A stretch of DNA of 13,842 nt from Candidatus Aenigmarchaeota archaeon CG_4_9_14_3_um_filter_37_18 (GCA_002789635.1 PFTQ01000054.1:1-13842), one strand, 5' to 3'; positions 5,012-13,619 are shown, counted from the stretch's first letter. Translations and numbers: made by a program. The notes: a model not told the origin generated them from the letters alone.

Positions 5012-6013
5012 ATGAAGAACTTTATTTCAACACATAATTGTACATTTGAGGAATTGGAAAAGATATTGAAATTAGCTACTCAACTAAAAAGCAAACCGAT
5101 TGATAATTGCCTGAAAAATAAGTCTGTTGCTCTGGTTTTCTTTAATTCTTCTTTAAGGACAAGGACTTCATTTGAAGTTGGGATAAATCAACTCGGGGGG
5201 CATAGCAGTACTTTAGATGTCGGTGGGCAAATATGGAATCTTGAATACAAAGATGGAGCTGTAATGGATGGGCAAAATGTTGAACACATTAAAGATGCGA
5301 GTAAAGTACTTTCAAAATATTTTGATTTTGTCTGCGTGAGGAGTTTTCCACAGATGGAAGATTGGAATGAAGATAAGAAAGATCCAATAATCAACTCTTT
5401 CAAAAAATATCTTGATATTCCACTAATCAGCATGGAATCAGCACTTTATCACCCCTGTCAAGCATTGGCAGACATAATGACGATAAAAGAAAAACTTAAT
5501 AAACCAGAAAAAAAGAAATTTGTTCTTTCATGGAGTTATCATCCTAAATCATTGCCAACGGCTGTCCCAAACTCAGCATCAATTATAGCTTCTCAATTTG
5601 GAATGGATGTAACTATTGTGAATCCTAAAGGTTTCGAGCTATCAAAAGAGACTATGAATATTGTAGAGAAAAATTGCAAAGACAAGGGTTCCAACTTTGA
5701 AGTTGTTAACTCTCACGAGGGATTTGAAAATGCTGACATTATCTATGCTAAAAGTTGGGGGTCTTTGAAATATTATGGACAACCAGAAATTGAGGGTTCT
5801 ATTAAGAAAGACCTGAAGGGTTGGATAGTAGATAAAGAAAAGATGGATCTAACAAAAAATGCGAAGTTCATGCATTGTCTTCCTGTAAGAAGGAATGTTG
5901 AAGTTGCCGATGAAGTTTTGGATAGCAAAAATTCGATTGTATATGATCAAGCTGAGAATAGGTTACATGCACAGAAAGGTCTTTTGAAATATTTAATAGG
6001 TGATAAAAAATGA
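5012..6013 (+). CDS. N-acylornithine carbamoyltransferase (N-succinyl or N-acetyl type)
   Basis: It transfers carbamoyl phosphate to an N-acylated ornithine, giving N-acylcitrulline. The 333-residue protein has the carbamoyl-phosphate motif SLRTRTSF (47-54), HPCQALAD (147-154) and HCLPVRRN (288-295). It is not a classical ornithine transcarbamylase. It shares with Xanthomonas AOTCase and Bacteroides SOTCase the features FFNSSLRTR, IWNLE with W76, AVMDGQNVEH (83-92), SWSYHPKSLPTAVPNS (173-188), and YAKSW (245-249). The family's specificity residue, Glu in AOTCase (MDGDTEEH) and Pro in SOTCase (MDGDKPEH), is Val at 90. Published AOTCase mutants E92P/S/V/A become SOTCases, so N-succinylornithine is the predicted substrate; this is inference. 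After RRN, Val-Glu replaces the Val-Lys that I recall in Xanthomonas. The start is ATG 5012, with GGTGAG at 5002-5007 overlapping the end of argD. It overlaps argB by 4 bases. Confidence 0.9.
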   Translation: MKNFISTHNCTFEELEKILKLATQLKSKPIDNCLKNKSVALVFFNSSLRTRTSFEVGINQLGGHSSTLDVGGQIWNLEYKDGAVMDGQNVEHIKDASKVLSKYFDFVCVRSFPQMEDWNEDKKDPIINSFKKYLDIPLISMESALYHPCQALADIMTIKEKLNKPEKKKFVLSWSYHPKSLPTAVPNSASIIASQFGMDVTIVNPKGFELSKETMNIVEKNCKDKGSNFEVVNSHEGFENADIIYAKSWGSLKYYGQPEIEGSIKKDLKGWIVDKEKMDLTKNAKFMHCLPVRRNVEVADEVLDSKNSIVYDQAENRLHAQKGLLKYLIGDKK

Positions 6014-6882
6014 GTGCTCTAAAAACAGGAGAAGCTGATAAATACATAAAAAAGTTCGAAAATAAAACAATTCTCATTAAGATTAGTGGGGAATTGTTTA
6101 ATGATAAAACTATAGATAATATATCGGAAAATATTTTTGTGCTCTTCAAAAATGGGATCAAAGTAATTGTCATCCATGGTGGAGGGTATCAAGCAGATGA
6201 TTTATCAAAAAAGCTTGGGGTACAAATAAAAAAGGTTAACGGAAGGAGAATCACAGATCTTGAATCTTTGGAAATAGTCAAAATGGTTTTCAGTAAAGCA
6301 AATATTGAGATAATCGCTTCGTTAAAAAAACATAATTTAAAACCTGTGGGGTTATCAGGAATAGATAGTGGAATAATAGCAAAGAAAAGGGAAGTGAAAG
6401 AAGTTGATTACGGATTTGTTGGTGATGTTGTAGATATAGACACTAATTTAGTGAAGATTTTATTAGATAAGGGCTTTATCCCAGTAATTGCTCCTATTGC
6501 CTGCGATGAAAATGGGATTGTTCTAAATATCAATGCTGATACTATTGCCATTGAGTTTGCGAAAAAGCTTGGTGTAGAAAAACTTGTTATGTTATCAAAT
6601 GTTCCTGGTGTTTTTGAAAAACTTGGTGATAAATCTTCCGTCATATCGTATCTGACAGTTTCTAAGATGAAAAAATTGGTCAAAAGTAATTCAATCAATG
6701 GTGGAATGATTCCAAAACTTGAGTCTTGTATTTCTGCTCTCAACCACGGAGTTAAGAGGATTCATCTAATAGACGGAACGATTGAAAATGCAATTTTAAA
6801 GGAAATTTTAACCAAAAAAGGCATCGGAACTATGATTGTCGACGATGCTGAAATGGAGGTGTATAAAAATGAGTTCGAATAA
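6010..6882 (+). CDS. argB: N-acylglutamate kinase
   Basis: It phosphorylates the gamma-carboxyl of N-acylglutamate. The 290-residue amino-acid kinase has IKISGE (23-28), HGGGYQADDL (56-65), NGRRITD (77-83), GLSGID (114-119), NINADTIA (173-180) and GGMIPKLES (231-239) with K236. Compared with standard ArgB it has KISG in place of KxGG, and Tyr after HGGG where Pro is usual. VNGRRITD and VKEVDYGFVGDV (129-140) match, from memory, the Bacteroides-type kinase and not LysZ or the common NAGK, consistent with an N-succinyl substrate. A 17-residue extension precedes the first strand. The start ATG 6010 overlaps the previous stop (ATGA) and follows AGGTGAT (5998-6004). Its 3' end overlaps argH by 14 bases. 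Feedback inhibition by arginine cannot be judged from the sequence. Confidence 0.92.
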   Translation: MSALKTGEADKYIKKFENKTILIKISGELFNDKTIDNISENIFVLFKNGIKVIVIHGGGYQADDLSKKLGVQIKKVNGRRITDLESLEIVKMVFSKANIEIIASLKKHNLKPVGLSGIDSGIIAKKREVKEVDYGFVGDVVDIDTNLVKILLDKGFIPVIAPIACDENGIVLNINADTIAIEFAKKLGVEKLVMLSNVPGVFEKLGDKSSVISYLTVSKMKKLVKSNSINGGMIPKLESCISALNHGVKRIHLIDGTIENAILKEILTKKGIGTMIVDDAEMEVYKNEFE

Positions 6883-8362
6883 AGAATTGAAAGTTAAGAC
6901 CTTCATAGTAAGTGAAAAGCAGATGGAAATAGATTCAAAGATGGTCTATTATGATATATGGGGAACAAAGGCTCATGTATTGATGCTGAATAAAATTGGA
7001 GTTATAAAAAAGAAGGAAATAGTTCCAATATTAAAGGCACTAAACAAAATTGAAAAGATTTACAAAGACGAAAAATTTAAAATTGATCCGGATAAGGGAT
7101 CTCAGCTAACTCTTGAAGGAATGATAATAAAGGAATGTAGTGATCTTGGGTATAAAGTTCATACCGCAAGAAGTAGGAATGACCAAATAATGGTTACTGA
7201 AATGCTTTATCTCAAGGATAAGGTCTTGGAATTAATGGAAAAATTAATTAAAGTTCAGAAGTCGCTGATAGGTCTTTCAAAGAAGCATATTGATACAGTC
7301 ATGCCTGGATATACGCACATGCAACCAGCAAAACCAACAACATTTGGCCAATGGTGTCTTGCATATTTTGATGGCTTAATGAGGGGAATAGATTCTATTC
7401 AAAAAGCTTTTGAAAAGTACAATATGAATCCTCTGGGAGCTGTTGAATCTTACGGAACTTCATGGAAAATTGATAGGCAACTCACAACAAAACTATTAGG
7501 TTTTCAAAAAGTATGGGAAGTTCCAATTGATGTAATCTCCTCAAGAGGATTTGTTCAGTTGGAATATCTTAAGGTATTTTCAGATATTTCAATAACGTCA
7601 AGTAAACTATCTCAGGATTTGTTACTGTTCGATACATTTGAATACGGAATGATCGGCCTAGGCGATGAGGTCGCTCAAAGGATGCACCCTATAACAGGAA
7701 GTTCTGTGATGGCACAGAAAAAGAATCCCGATGTCATTGAGTTGATAAGGGCTACATCCCCACAGATAATAGGGTTTCAAAATATAGTAGCGAATTTGAT
7801 AAATTCTCTCCCGATGGGATATAATAGGGATAGCAGGGAAACTAAAGAGTATATAGAACTTGGAATTTCAAAGATGAACTTGATGTTGGACTCATTGGAA
7901 AAGGTTCTATTAACACTAATAGTTGACAAAAATAAAATGAAACAATGGGTAATCTCAAATTATTCTTTGACCACTGATTTAGCAGACTATATAGCCCAGA
8001 AAAATGATGTCGGTTACAGGTTAGTATATAAAATTGTCGGTAAGGTAGTTGACGAAGCAATTAAAAACGGGAAACTTTTCAAAGAAATTTCAGTTTCTGA
8101 TATAATTAAAACTGGAAAAGAGTTTGGATTAGATTTAAAATTAACAGATGAAGAATTGGAGAAGGCAACCGATCCAGAAAATTGTGTCAATAAGAAAACA
8201 CATGTTGGAGGATCGAATAAAAAAACAATGGAAAAAATGATAAGCGAAAGGGAAAATATTCTAGAAGGTAAGCAAAAATGGATTGATTTAGAAAACAAGA
8301 CGATTTCTGACTCTAAACATGAAACAGAATCATTAATTAAGAAAATTCTTGGAGGTAAGTAA
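6869..8362 (+). CDS. argH: Argininosuccinate lyase, divergent form
   Basis: It splits argininosuccinate into arginine and fumarate, the last step. The 497-residue protein is somewhat longer than the usual 455-470 and belongs to the fumarase/aspartase superfamily: VHTARSRNDQ (97-106), PGYTHMQPAKPT (146-157) with the catalytic histidine H150, GSSVMAQKKNPD (277-288) with the catalytic serine loop, and THVGGSNK near the C-terminus. Departures from the consensus are TARSRNDQ for TGRSRNDQ, VMAQKK for IMPQKK, and KIDRQ for PIDRE, while the active-site residues are kept. The extra length is mostly a charged C-terminal tail. The start is ATG 6869 after GGAGGTG (6855-6861); the frame is open upstream to 6836, but that would lie inside argB with no binding site. 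Since the operon also has argG, the assignment is firm despite the divergence. Confidence 0.9.
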   Translation: MSSNKELKVKTFIVSEKQMEIDSKMVYYDIWGTKAHVLMLNKIGVIKKKEIVPILKALNKIEKIYKDEKFKIDPDKGSQLTLEGMIIKECSDLGYKVHTARSRNDQIMVTEMLYLKDKVLELMEKLIKVQKSLIGLSKKHIDTVMPGYTHMQPAKPTTFGQWCLAYFDGLMRGIDSIQKAFEKYNMNPLGAVESYGTSWKIDRQLTTKLLGFQKVWEVPIDVISSRGFVQLEYLKVFSDISITSSKLSQDLLLFDTFEYGMIGLGDEVAQRMHPITGSSVMAQKKNPDVIELIRATSPQIIGFQNIVANLINSLPMGYNRDSRETKEYIELGISKMNLMLDSLEKVLLTLIVDKNKMKQWVISNYSLTTDLADYIAQKNDVGYRLVYKIVGKVVDEAIKNGKLFKEISVSDIIKTGKEFGLDLKLTDEELEKATDPENCVNKKTHVGGSNKKTMEKMISERENILEGKQKWIDLENKTISDSKHETESLIKKILGGK

Positions 8363-8363
8363 A

Positions 8364-9473
8364 ATGGATGTTTTACTTGAGAAGTTAGTCAAAATAAAGT
8401 CGATTTCTGGGGAAGAGGAGAATATCTCAAATTTTATTTTTGACTATTTGAAGGACCAAGGATTGACTCCAATAAAACAAGATGGGAATGTCATTTTACA
8501 TATCAAAGGTAATCAAAATAAAGCTTTAATTTTCGATGCACATATCGACACAGTTGAAGCAGGGAATGTCAATAAATGGGAATTTCCACCATCTGGTCAA
8601 TATTCAGGTAAAATAAAAAATGGGAAGTTATATGGATTGGGCTCTAGCGATAACAAATCATCAGTTGCCGTTTTAATGAAGTTATGCAAATGGGTAAAGG
8701 AAAATAACCCAAAATGGGATGTTTGGTTTGCATTTGTTGTTAAGGAAGAAGTAGATGGATATGGTTCAAAAAGTTTCATTAAATGGTTGAAAAGTCAATA
8801 TCTAGAAAAATATGATGATATTCAATGTGTTGTGTGTGAACCAAGGGGTTGTAAGGAAGTTGGCCTTGGAAATAAAGGTAACATCTTTGTTAAAATAAAA
8901 ATTCAGGGTGAATCTGGACACTCGGCAAAAATAAATGAAATTGAAAAACAAGCTATTTTAGAAGGAGTAAAAGTAATTAAAAAATTAAATGAAATTGAAA
9001 ATAAGTTAAAGAAAAAATATTTTGATTCTGATTTAGGGTTTACCACAATAGCAATTACTGGTTTTGAAGCAGTTGAAAGTTCGCCAAATAAAATTCCTGG
9101 TACATGTTTAATCAGTTTAGATATAAGAACGATACCAGAAACTCATGAAAAAATTATTGATATAATAAAGGATGAATTAATGAACTTCAACTTAAAATTT
9201 GAATGGACTTATCATTCCACACAACCAGTTAAAACATCCAAGAATTCGGGAATAGTTAAAATATTAAAGAAAATTGATCCAGAGTTGAAAATCACCTACT
9301 CATCAACAAACAACGATTCCTGCTATTTTATCAAAGAAAATATTCCTACTGTTGTTTTTGGACCCGGCAACAAGGAGCAATCTCATAAAGAGAACGAATT
9401 TGTTAACCTAAAAAACCTTCCAATTTGCCTTGGGATTTTCAAAAAATTAGTAAAAGGTGTTGAAAATGACTAA
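8364..9473 (+). CDS. M20 family deacylase, likely N-acylcitrulline deacylase (ArgE/DapE-like)
   Basis: It probably removes the acyl group from N-acylcitrulline to give citrulline for ArgG. The 369-residue protein is a two-zinc M20 peptidase: H60 and D62 in FDAHIDTV, bridging D96 in GLGSSDNKSS, general base E128 and ligand E129 in VKEEVDGYG, E159 in VCEPRG, and H341 in EQSHKENEF. The dimerisation or lid domain spans about 171-287, with SGHSAK (184-189) and the substrate-carboxylate-type arginine in SLDIRTIP (251-258). All catalytic residues are present. The family includes ArgE, DapE, LysK and N-acetylcitrulline deacetylase, which cannot be separated by eye; the adjacent N-acylornithine transcarbamylase makes N-acylcitrulline the expected substrate. 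Acetyl or succinyl remains open. The start is ATG 8364, 2 bases after the argH stop, with GGAGGT (8351-8356) inside argH. It overlaps carA by 8 bases. Confidence 0.88.
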   Translation: MDVLLEKLVKIKSISGEEENISNFIFDYLKDQGLTPIKQDGNVILHIKGNQNKALIFDAHIDTVEAGNVNKWEFPPSGQYSGKIKNGKLYGLGSSDNKSSVAVLMKLCKWVKENNPKWDVWFAFVVKEEVDGYGSKSFIKWLKSQYLEKYDDIQCVVCEPRGCKEVGLGNKGNIFVKIKIQGESGHSAKINEIEKQAILEGVKVIKKLNEIENKLKKKYFDSDLGFTTIAITGFEAVESSPNKIPGTCLISLDIRTIPETHEKIIDIIKDELMNFNLKFEWTYHSTQPVKTSKNSGIVKILKKIDPELKITYSSTNNDSCYFIKENIPTVVFGPGNKEQSHKENEFVNLKNLPICLGIFKKLVKGVEND

Positions 9474-10587
9474 AAAAGCTGTAATTTTACTAGAAGATGG
9501 AACATTAATCAAAGGTGAAGGTTTTGGTTACCAGTCAGAAGCGATAGGAGAGGTTGTTTTTAACACCGGGATGGTTGGCTACCCAGAAACATTGACAGAT
9601 CCTTCATATAAAGGCCAGATATTAGTATCCACTTATCCTTTGATAGGGAATTACGGAGTTCCGAAGAATGAGAAGGATGAGTTTGGTCTTTCAAATAATT
9701 TTGAATCAGAAAAAATTCAAATAAAATCTTATATAATATCTGATCTATGTGAACATCCAAACCACTGGGCAAAAAATAAAACTTTGGATGAGTGGTTTTT
9801 CGATCAAAAAATTCCAGGTGTTTTTGGAATCGATACAAGGGCTTTAACTAAAAAGTTAAGGGAAAAGGGTACAATGATGGGTTTGGTAAAGATATTTTGC
9901 GATAAGGAGAAAATCAATAAAAAAGATCTGCTGGCTAAAATAAAAAAAATCAATTATTCAGAGATTTGTTCAGTGAAGGAAGCCTCAACCAAAAAACCTT
10001 TTTTGTATAAATCAGGGGGTTCTCCAAAAGTTGTGCTGATTGACTGCGGAGTAAAATATAGCATAATAAAGAGCTTGCTGAAAAGGAATTTGGATGTTGT
10101 AGTTGTTCCATATAATTACAGCTTTGAGGAAATAATGAAGTTTAAACCACAAGGTATAGTCATCTCAAATGGCCCTGGAGATCCTAAAGATTGCAAAGAA
10201 ACTGTCGAAGTTATTAAATCCTTGATGAAAACTGATATTCCAATTTTTGGAATTTGTCTAGGAACAGAATTGATTTCTCTGGCTACAGGGGGGAATACAT
10301 ACAAATTAAAATTCGGCCACATGGGTCAAAACCATCCATGCATAAACACCGAAAACAAAAAATGCTACGTTACCTCACAAAACCATGGATATGCTGTGGA
10401 TGCGAGGAGTTTAATCGATTTTAAGGTACTTTTTAGCAACATCAATGACAACAGCGTGGAAGGAATAAAACACAAGACCAAAAACATATTTGCAGTTCAG
10501 TTTCATCCAGAAGCTTCTCCTGGTCCTACAGATACTGGATTTCTTTTTGACGACTTCGCAAAGATGGTGTATAATTATGAAACCTAA
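9466..10587 (+). CDS. carA: Carbamoyl-phosphate synthase, small (glutaminase) subunit
   Basis: It hydrolyses glutamine and passes ammonia to CarB. The 373-residue protein has the CarA N-terminal domain with VVFNTGMVGYPETLTDPSYKG (30-50), GVFGIDTRALTKKLR (118-132), and a class I amidotransferase domain: SNGPGDP (234-240), nucleophile C264 in GICLGTEL, KFGHMGQNHP (282-291), and the triad H347/E349 in FHPEASPGP. After the nucleophile it reads GTEL where most CarA have GHQL; the nucleophile and triad are intact, so activity is still expected. The start is ATG 9466 after AAGGTG (9454-9459). It overlaps the M20 gene by 8 bases and carB by 11, so CarA and CarB are translationally coupled. Placement in this operon links it to arginine, though it may also serve pyrimidine synthesis. 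Confidence 0.94.
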   Translation: MTKKAVILLEDGTLIKGEGFGYQSEAIGEVVFNTGMVGYPETLTDPSYKGQILVSTYPLIGNYGVPKNEKDEFGLSNNFESEKIQIKSYIISDLCEHPNHWAKNKTLDEWFFDQKIPGVFGIDTRALTKKLREKGTMMGLVKIFCDKEKINKKDLLAKIKKINYSEICSVKEASTKKPFLYKSGGSPKVVLIDCGVKYSIIKSLLKRNLDVVVVPYNYSFEEIMKFKPQGIVISNGPGDPKDCKETVEVIKSLMKTDIPIFGICLGTELISLATGGNTYKLKFGHMGQNHPCINTENKKCYVTSQNHGYAVDARSLIDFKVLFSNINDNSVEGIKHKTKNIFAVQFHPEASPGPTDTGFLFDDFAKMVYNYET

Positions 10588-13500
10588 AAAAGTCCTTGTT
10601 TTAGGCTCTGGTGGAATACAGATAGGGCAGGCGGGGGAATTTGACTACTCTGGCTCACAAGCGTTAAAAGCCTTGAAGGAAGAAGGAATAAAAACAGTTC
10701 TAATCAACCCAAATATTGCGACAATCCAAACTGATGAAAAGATTGCTGGAAAGGTATATTTTCTTCCATTGGAAGTTAAGAACATAGAAGATGTCATCAA
10801 AAAGGAGAAGCCAGAATGCATTCTTCTAGGTTTTGGCGGGCAAACAGCATTGAACTGCGGTGTTGAACTAAATGAAAAAGGGTTGTTGAAAAAATATAAC
10901 TTGAAGGTTTTAGGAACTCAGGTAAAATCAATAAAAATGGCGGAGGATAGGGAAAAATTCAAAGAAACTATTGAATCCGCTGGGTTAAAAGTCCCAAAGA
11001 GTGGAAAAGCTAACACAATAGCGGAAGCTAAAAAAATAGCTTCGAAAATAGGTTACCCAGTTATAATAAGGGTTGCTTATACATTGGGTGGCAAGGGTTC
11101 TGGCGTTGCCAAAAATCAAAAAGAACTGGAAAAAATAGCAAGGATAGGTTTAGCGCAAAGCATGATAAAGCAAATTCTGGTGGAAGAATACTTGTGTAAG
11201 TGGAAGGAGATAGAATACGAGGTGATGAGGGACAAGAATGATAATTGCATGATAATCTGCAATATGGAAAATTTTGATCCGATGGGAATACATACAGGAG
11301 ACAGCATAGTAGTTGCACCCTCACAAACTTTGACTAACAAGGAATATCATAAATTGAGGGAAATATCAATAAAAGTAATAAAACTTCTTGAAATAATTGG
11401 GGAATGCAATATACAATTTGCTTTAGACCCAAAATCTGAAGATTACAGAATAATAGAAGTTAATCCAAGGCTTTCCAGGTCATCAGCACTGGCTTCCAAA
11501 GCTACTGGGTATCCAATAGCATACGTTGCTGCAAAATTATCTTTAGGTTACACGCTCCAAGAAATAACGAACAAGGTAACTGAAGCCACTTGCTCTTTTT
11601 TTGAGCCTTCTTTGGATTATGTGGTTGTAAAAATGCCAAGATGGGATTTTCAAAAATTCGAGGGGGTGTCAAAATTGCTCGGAGTTCAAATGAAATCAAT
11701 CGGGGAAGCGATGGCTATAGGAAAAACTTTTGAAGAAGCCCTGCAAAAAGCGGTTAGGATGATAGACAAAGGTTATGAGGGAATTTGTGATTTTGAAGAA
11801 AATTCAACAAAAGAAAAAATCAAACACGAAATTCTCAATCCAACTGACATGAGGTTGTTTTACATAGCTAAAGCAATAGAAAAGGGATTCAATACAAAAA
11901 AAATAACCGAACTTTCAGGGATAGATGAGTGGTTTATCTCAAAAATTCAGAACATAGTCCAGATTAAGAACGAGATTAAAAAATACGAGCTTAACAAGGA
12001 GATTCTTCTCAAAGCAAAAAAATATGGGTTCTCTGACAAGGAAATATCCAAATTAAAAAAATGTTCAGAAGAAGATATAAGGAAATTAAGAAAAAAAAAT
12101 GATATAATTCCTTTTGTGAAACAAATAGATACTTTGGCAGGGGAATATCCAGCAAAGACCAATTATCTTTATCTTACTTACAATGGACAAGAGGATGATA
12201 TAGAATTCAAAAAAAAGAAAAAACTTATTGTCCTTGGATCTGGAGTTTATAGGATCGGATCAAGCGTCGAGTTTGACTGGTGTTGCGTCAATACTGCATG
12301 GGCTCTTAAAAAGAAAGGTATAGAAGAGGTCATTATGATCAACTGCAATCCAGAGACTGTTTCAACAGACTTTGATGTCTTGGATAAGTTATATTTTGAG
12401 GAAATCAGCGTTGAGAGGATTTTGGATATTTATGAAAAAGAAAATCCTGACGGGATTATAGTTAGTGTAGGTGGTCAAACTCCAAACAATATAGCAGGCG
12501 AGCTAGCCAAGAATAAGGTGAAAATAATTGGAACTAGTTTTAGTAGCATAGACAAAGCTGAAGACAGAAACAAGTTCTCCGAATTTCTAGATCAGATGGA
12601 AATAGGGCAGCCAGAATGGAAAAAGGTTAAAGGAGAAAAAGAAACAATTGAATTTTGCAAAAAAGTATGTTATCCAGTTATAATAAGACCTTCTTACGTC
12701 CTCTCGGGAACTGGAATGAAAATAATAGAAAATGAAAAAGATATGAAAAAATATTTCAAGAAAATAATTAAAGCAAATAATTTCACAGTGTCAAAATTCA
12801 TAGAAAATGCAAAAGAAGTGGACGTAGATGGTATAGGTTATGGAAGTAAAGTTTTCATAGCCGGGATTCTTGAGCATATAGAAAATGCGGGCACTCACTC
12901 TGGGGATTCCACGATGGTTATTCCCACGGTGTCTTTAGGTTATTATGAAATAAAAAAAATTAAGAATTACACTAAAAAAATTGTATCCAACTTGATGATA
13001 AAGGGTCCATTCAATATACAATATCTTGTCAAGGAAGGGGATGTCTTAGTGATAGAATGCAATCTAAGGGCTTCCAGAAGCATGCCTTTTGTATCCAAGA
13101 TGATAGGAGTTAATTTAATGGAACTGGGGGTTGATTCAATGCTAGATGAAAGGAAGACCTTCCCTAAAATTACCTATAAAAATTACGGAGTGAAGTCAGC
13201 CCAATTCTCCTACTTCAGGTTGGAGGGAGCTAGTCCATTTTCAAGTGTTGAAATGAATTCAACTGGGGAAGTAGCTTGTTTTGGGAAAACTTTTAAAGAG
13301 GCTTTTCTAAATTCATTGGCTGCGAAAGGAATAAAAATTCCAGTAAAAGGTGATAAAGTGCTCGTTTTAGTGAATAAAAACAGTGATTGTTCTGAGATAA
13401 TAAAAAAATTGGCAAAGAAATACAGGATTATGACCAACGAAGATAATGAAAATGATGTAATTAAATTGATAGAAAATCAGGAAATTAAATTGGTGATAAA

Positions 13501-13618
13501 CTTGCTTAAAAACCAGAAATCAAAAGAATTTATTATCACAAGGAAATGTATTGATATGGACATACCTTTGATTACAAATAAGGAATTGGCGAAAGTATTT
13601 TCTGAAATGGTAAATTAA
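10577..13618 (+). CDS. carB: Carbamoyl-phosphate synthase, large subunit
   Basis: It makes carbamoyl phosphate from bicarbonate, ammonia and two ATP. The 1013-residue protein has two homologous synthetase halves: residues 1 to about 400, starting VLVLGSGGIQIGQAGEFDYSG, with ATP-grasp loop TLGGKGSG and NPRLSRSSALASKATGYP; an oligomerisation region at about 400-545; a second half from about 548, starting LIVLGSGVYRIGSSVEFDW, with SYVLSGTGM and ECNLRASRSMPFVSK. The C-terminal MGS-like allosteric domain from about 922 is only about 90 residues, compared with about 140 in E. coli. The GSGG...QIGQAGEFDYSGSQALKAL and SLDYVVVKMPRWDFQKF forms resemble Bacteroidetes and eukaryotic CPS, not E. coli CarB. 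The start is ATG 10577, preceded by GATGGTG (10563-10569); an open frame to 10490 overlaps carA and has no binding site. It is the largest gene of the operon. Confidence 0.96.
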   Translation: MKPKKVLVLGSGGIQIGQAGEFDYSGSQALKALKEEGIKTVLINPNIATIQTDEKIAGKVYFLPLEVKNIEDVIKKEKPECILLGFGGQTALNCGVELNEKGLLKKYNLKVLGTQVKSIKMAEDREKFKETIESAGLKVPKSGKANTIAEAKKIASKIGYPVIIRVAYTLGGKGSGVAKNQKELEKIARIGLAQSMIKQILVEEYLCKWKEIEYEVMRDKNDNCMIICNMENFDPMGIHTGDSIVVAPSQTLTNKEYHKLREISIKVIKLLEIIGECNIQFALDPKSEDYRIIEVNPRLSRSSALASKATGYPIAYVAAKLSLGYTLQEITNKVTEATCSFFEPSLDYVVVKMPRWDFQKFEGVSKLLGVQMKSIGEAMAIGKTFEEALQKAVRMIDKGYEGICDFEENSTKEKIKHEILNPTDMRLFYIAKAIEKGFNTKKITELSGIDEWFISKIQNIVQIKNEIKKYELNKEILLKAKKYGFSDKEISKLKKCSEEDIRKLRKKNDIIPFVKQIDTLAGEYPAKTNYLYLTYNGQEDDIEFKKKKKLIVLGSGVYRIGSSVEFDWCCVNTAWALKKKGIEEVIMINCNPETVSTDFDVLDKLYFEEISVERILDIYEKENPDGIIVSVGGQTPNNIAGELAKNKVKIIGTSFSSIDKAEDRNKFSEFLDQMEIGQPEWKKVKGEKETIEFCKKVCYPVIIRPSYVLSGTGMKIIENEKDMKKYFKKIIKANNFTVSKFIENAKEVDVDGIGYGSKVFIAGILEHIENAGTHSGDSTMVIPTVSLGYYEIKKIKNYTKKIVSNLMIKGPFNIQYLVKEGDVLVIECNLRASRSMPFVSKMIGVNLMELGVDSMLDERKTFPKITYKNYGVKSAQFSYFRLEGASPFSSVEMNSTGEVACFGKTFKEAFLNSLAAKGIKIPVKGDKVLVLVNKNSDCSEIIKKLAKKYRIMTNEDNENDVIKLIENQEIKLVINLLKNQKSKEFIITRKCIDMDIPLITNKELAKVFSEMVN

Positions 13619-13619
13619 C

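Noticed and set aside
5012..6013. Classical ornithine carbamoyltransferase (ArgF)
   Set aside because: The tryptophan motif, MDGxxxEH, SWSYHPKxLPxAVPNS and YAKSW are hallmarks of the N-acylornithine enzymes, and the operon contains a matching deacylase.
6836..6868. Upstream start for argH
   Set aside because: The added residues lie inside argB and lack a binding site; GGAGGTG precedes ATG 6869.
2815..9473. A LysW-carrier (LysX/ArgX-type) arginine or lysine pathway, as in many archaea
   Set aside because: There is no LysW or ArgX gene, the kinase has NGRRITD/GGMIPK of N-acylglutamate kinases, and an N-acylornithine transcarbamylase is present.
10490..10576. TTG 10490 as the start of carB
   Set aside because: This would add 29 residues encoded in carA, with no ribosome binding site; ATG 10577 follows GATGGTG and gives the normal CarB N-terminus.
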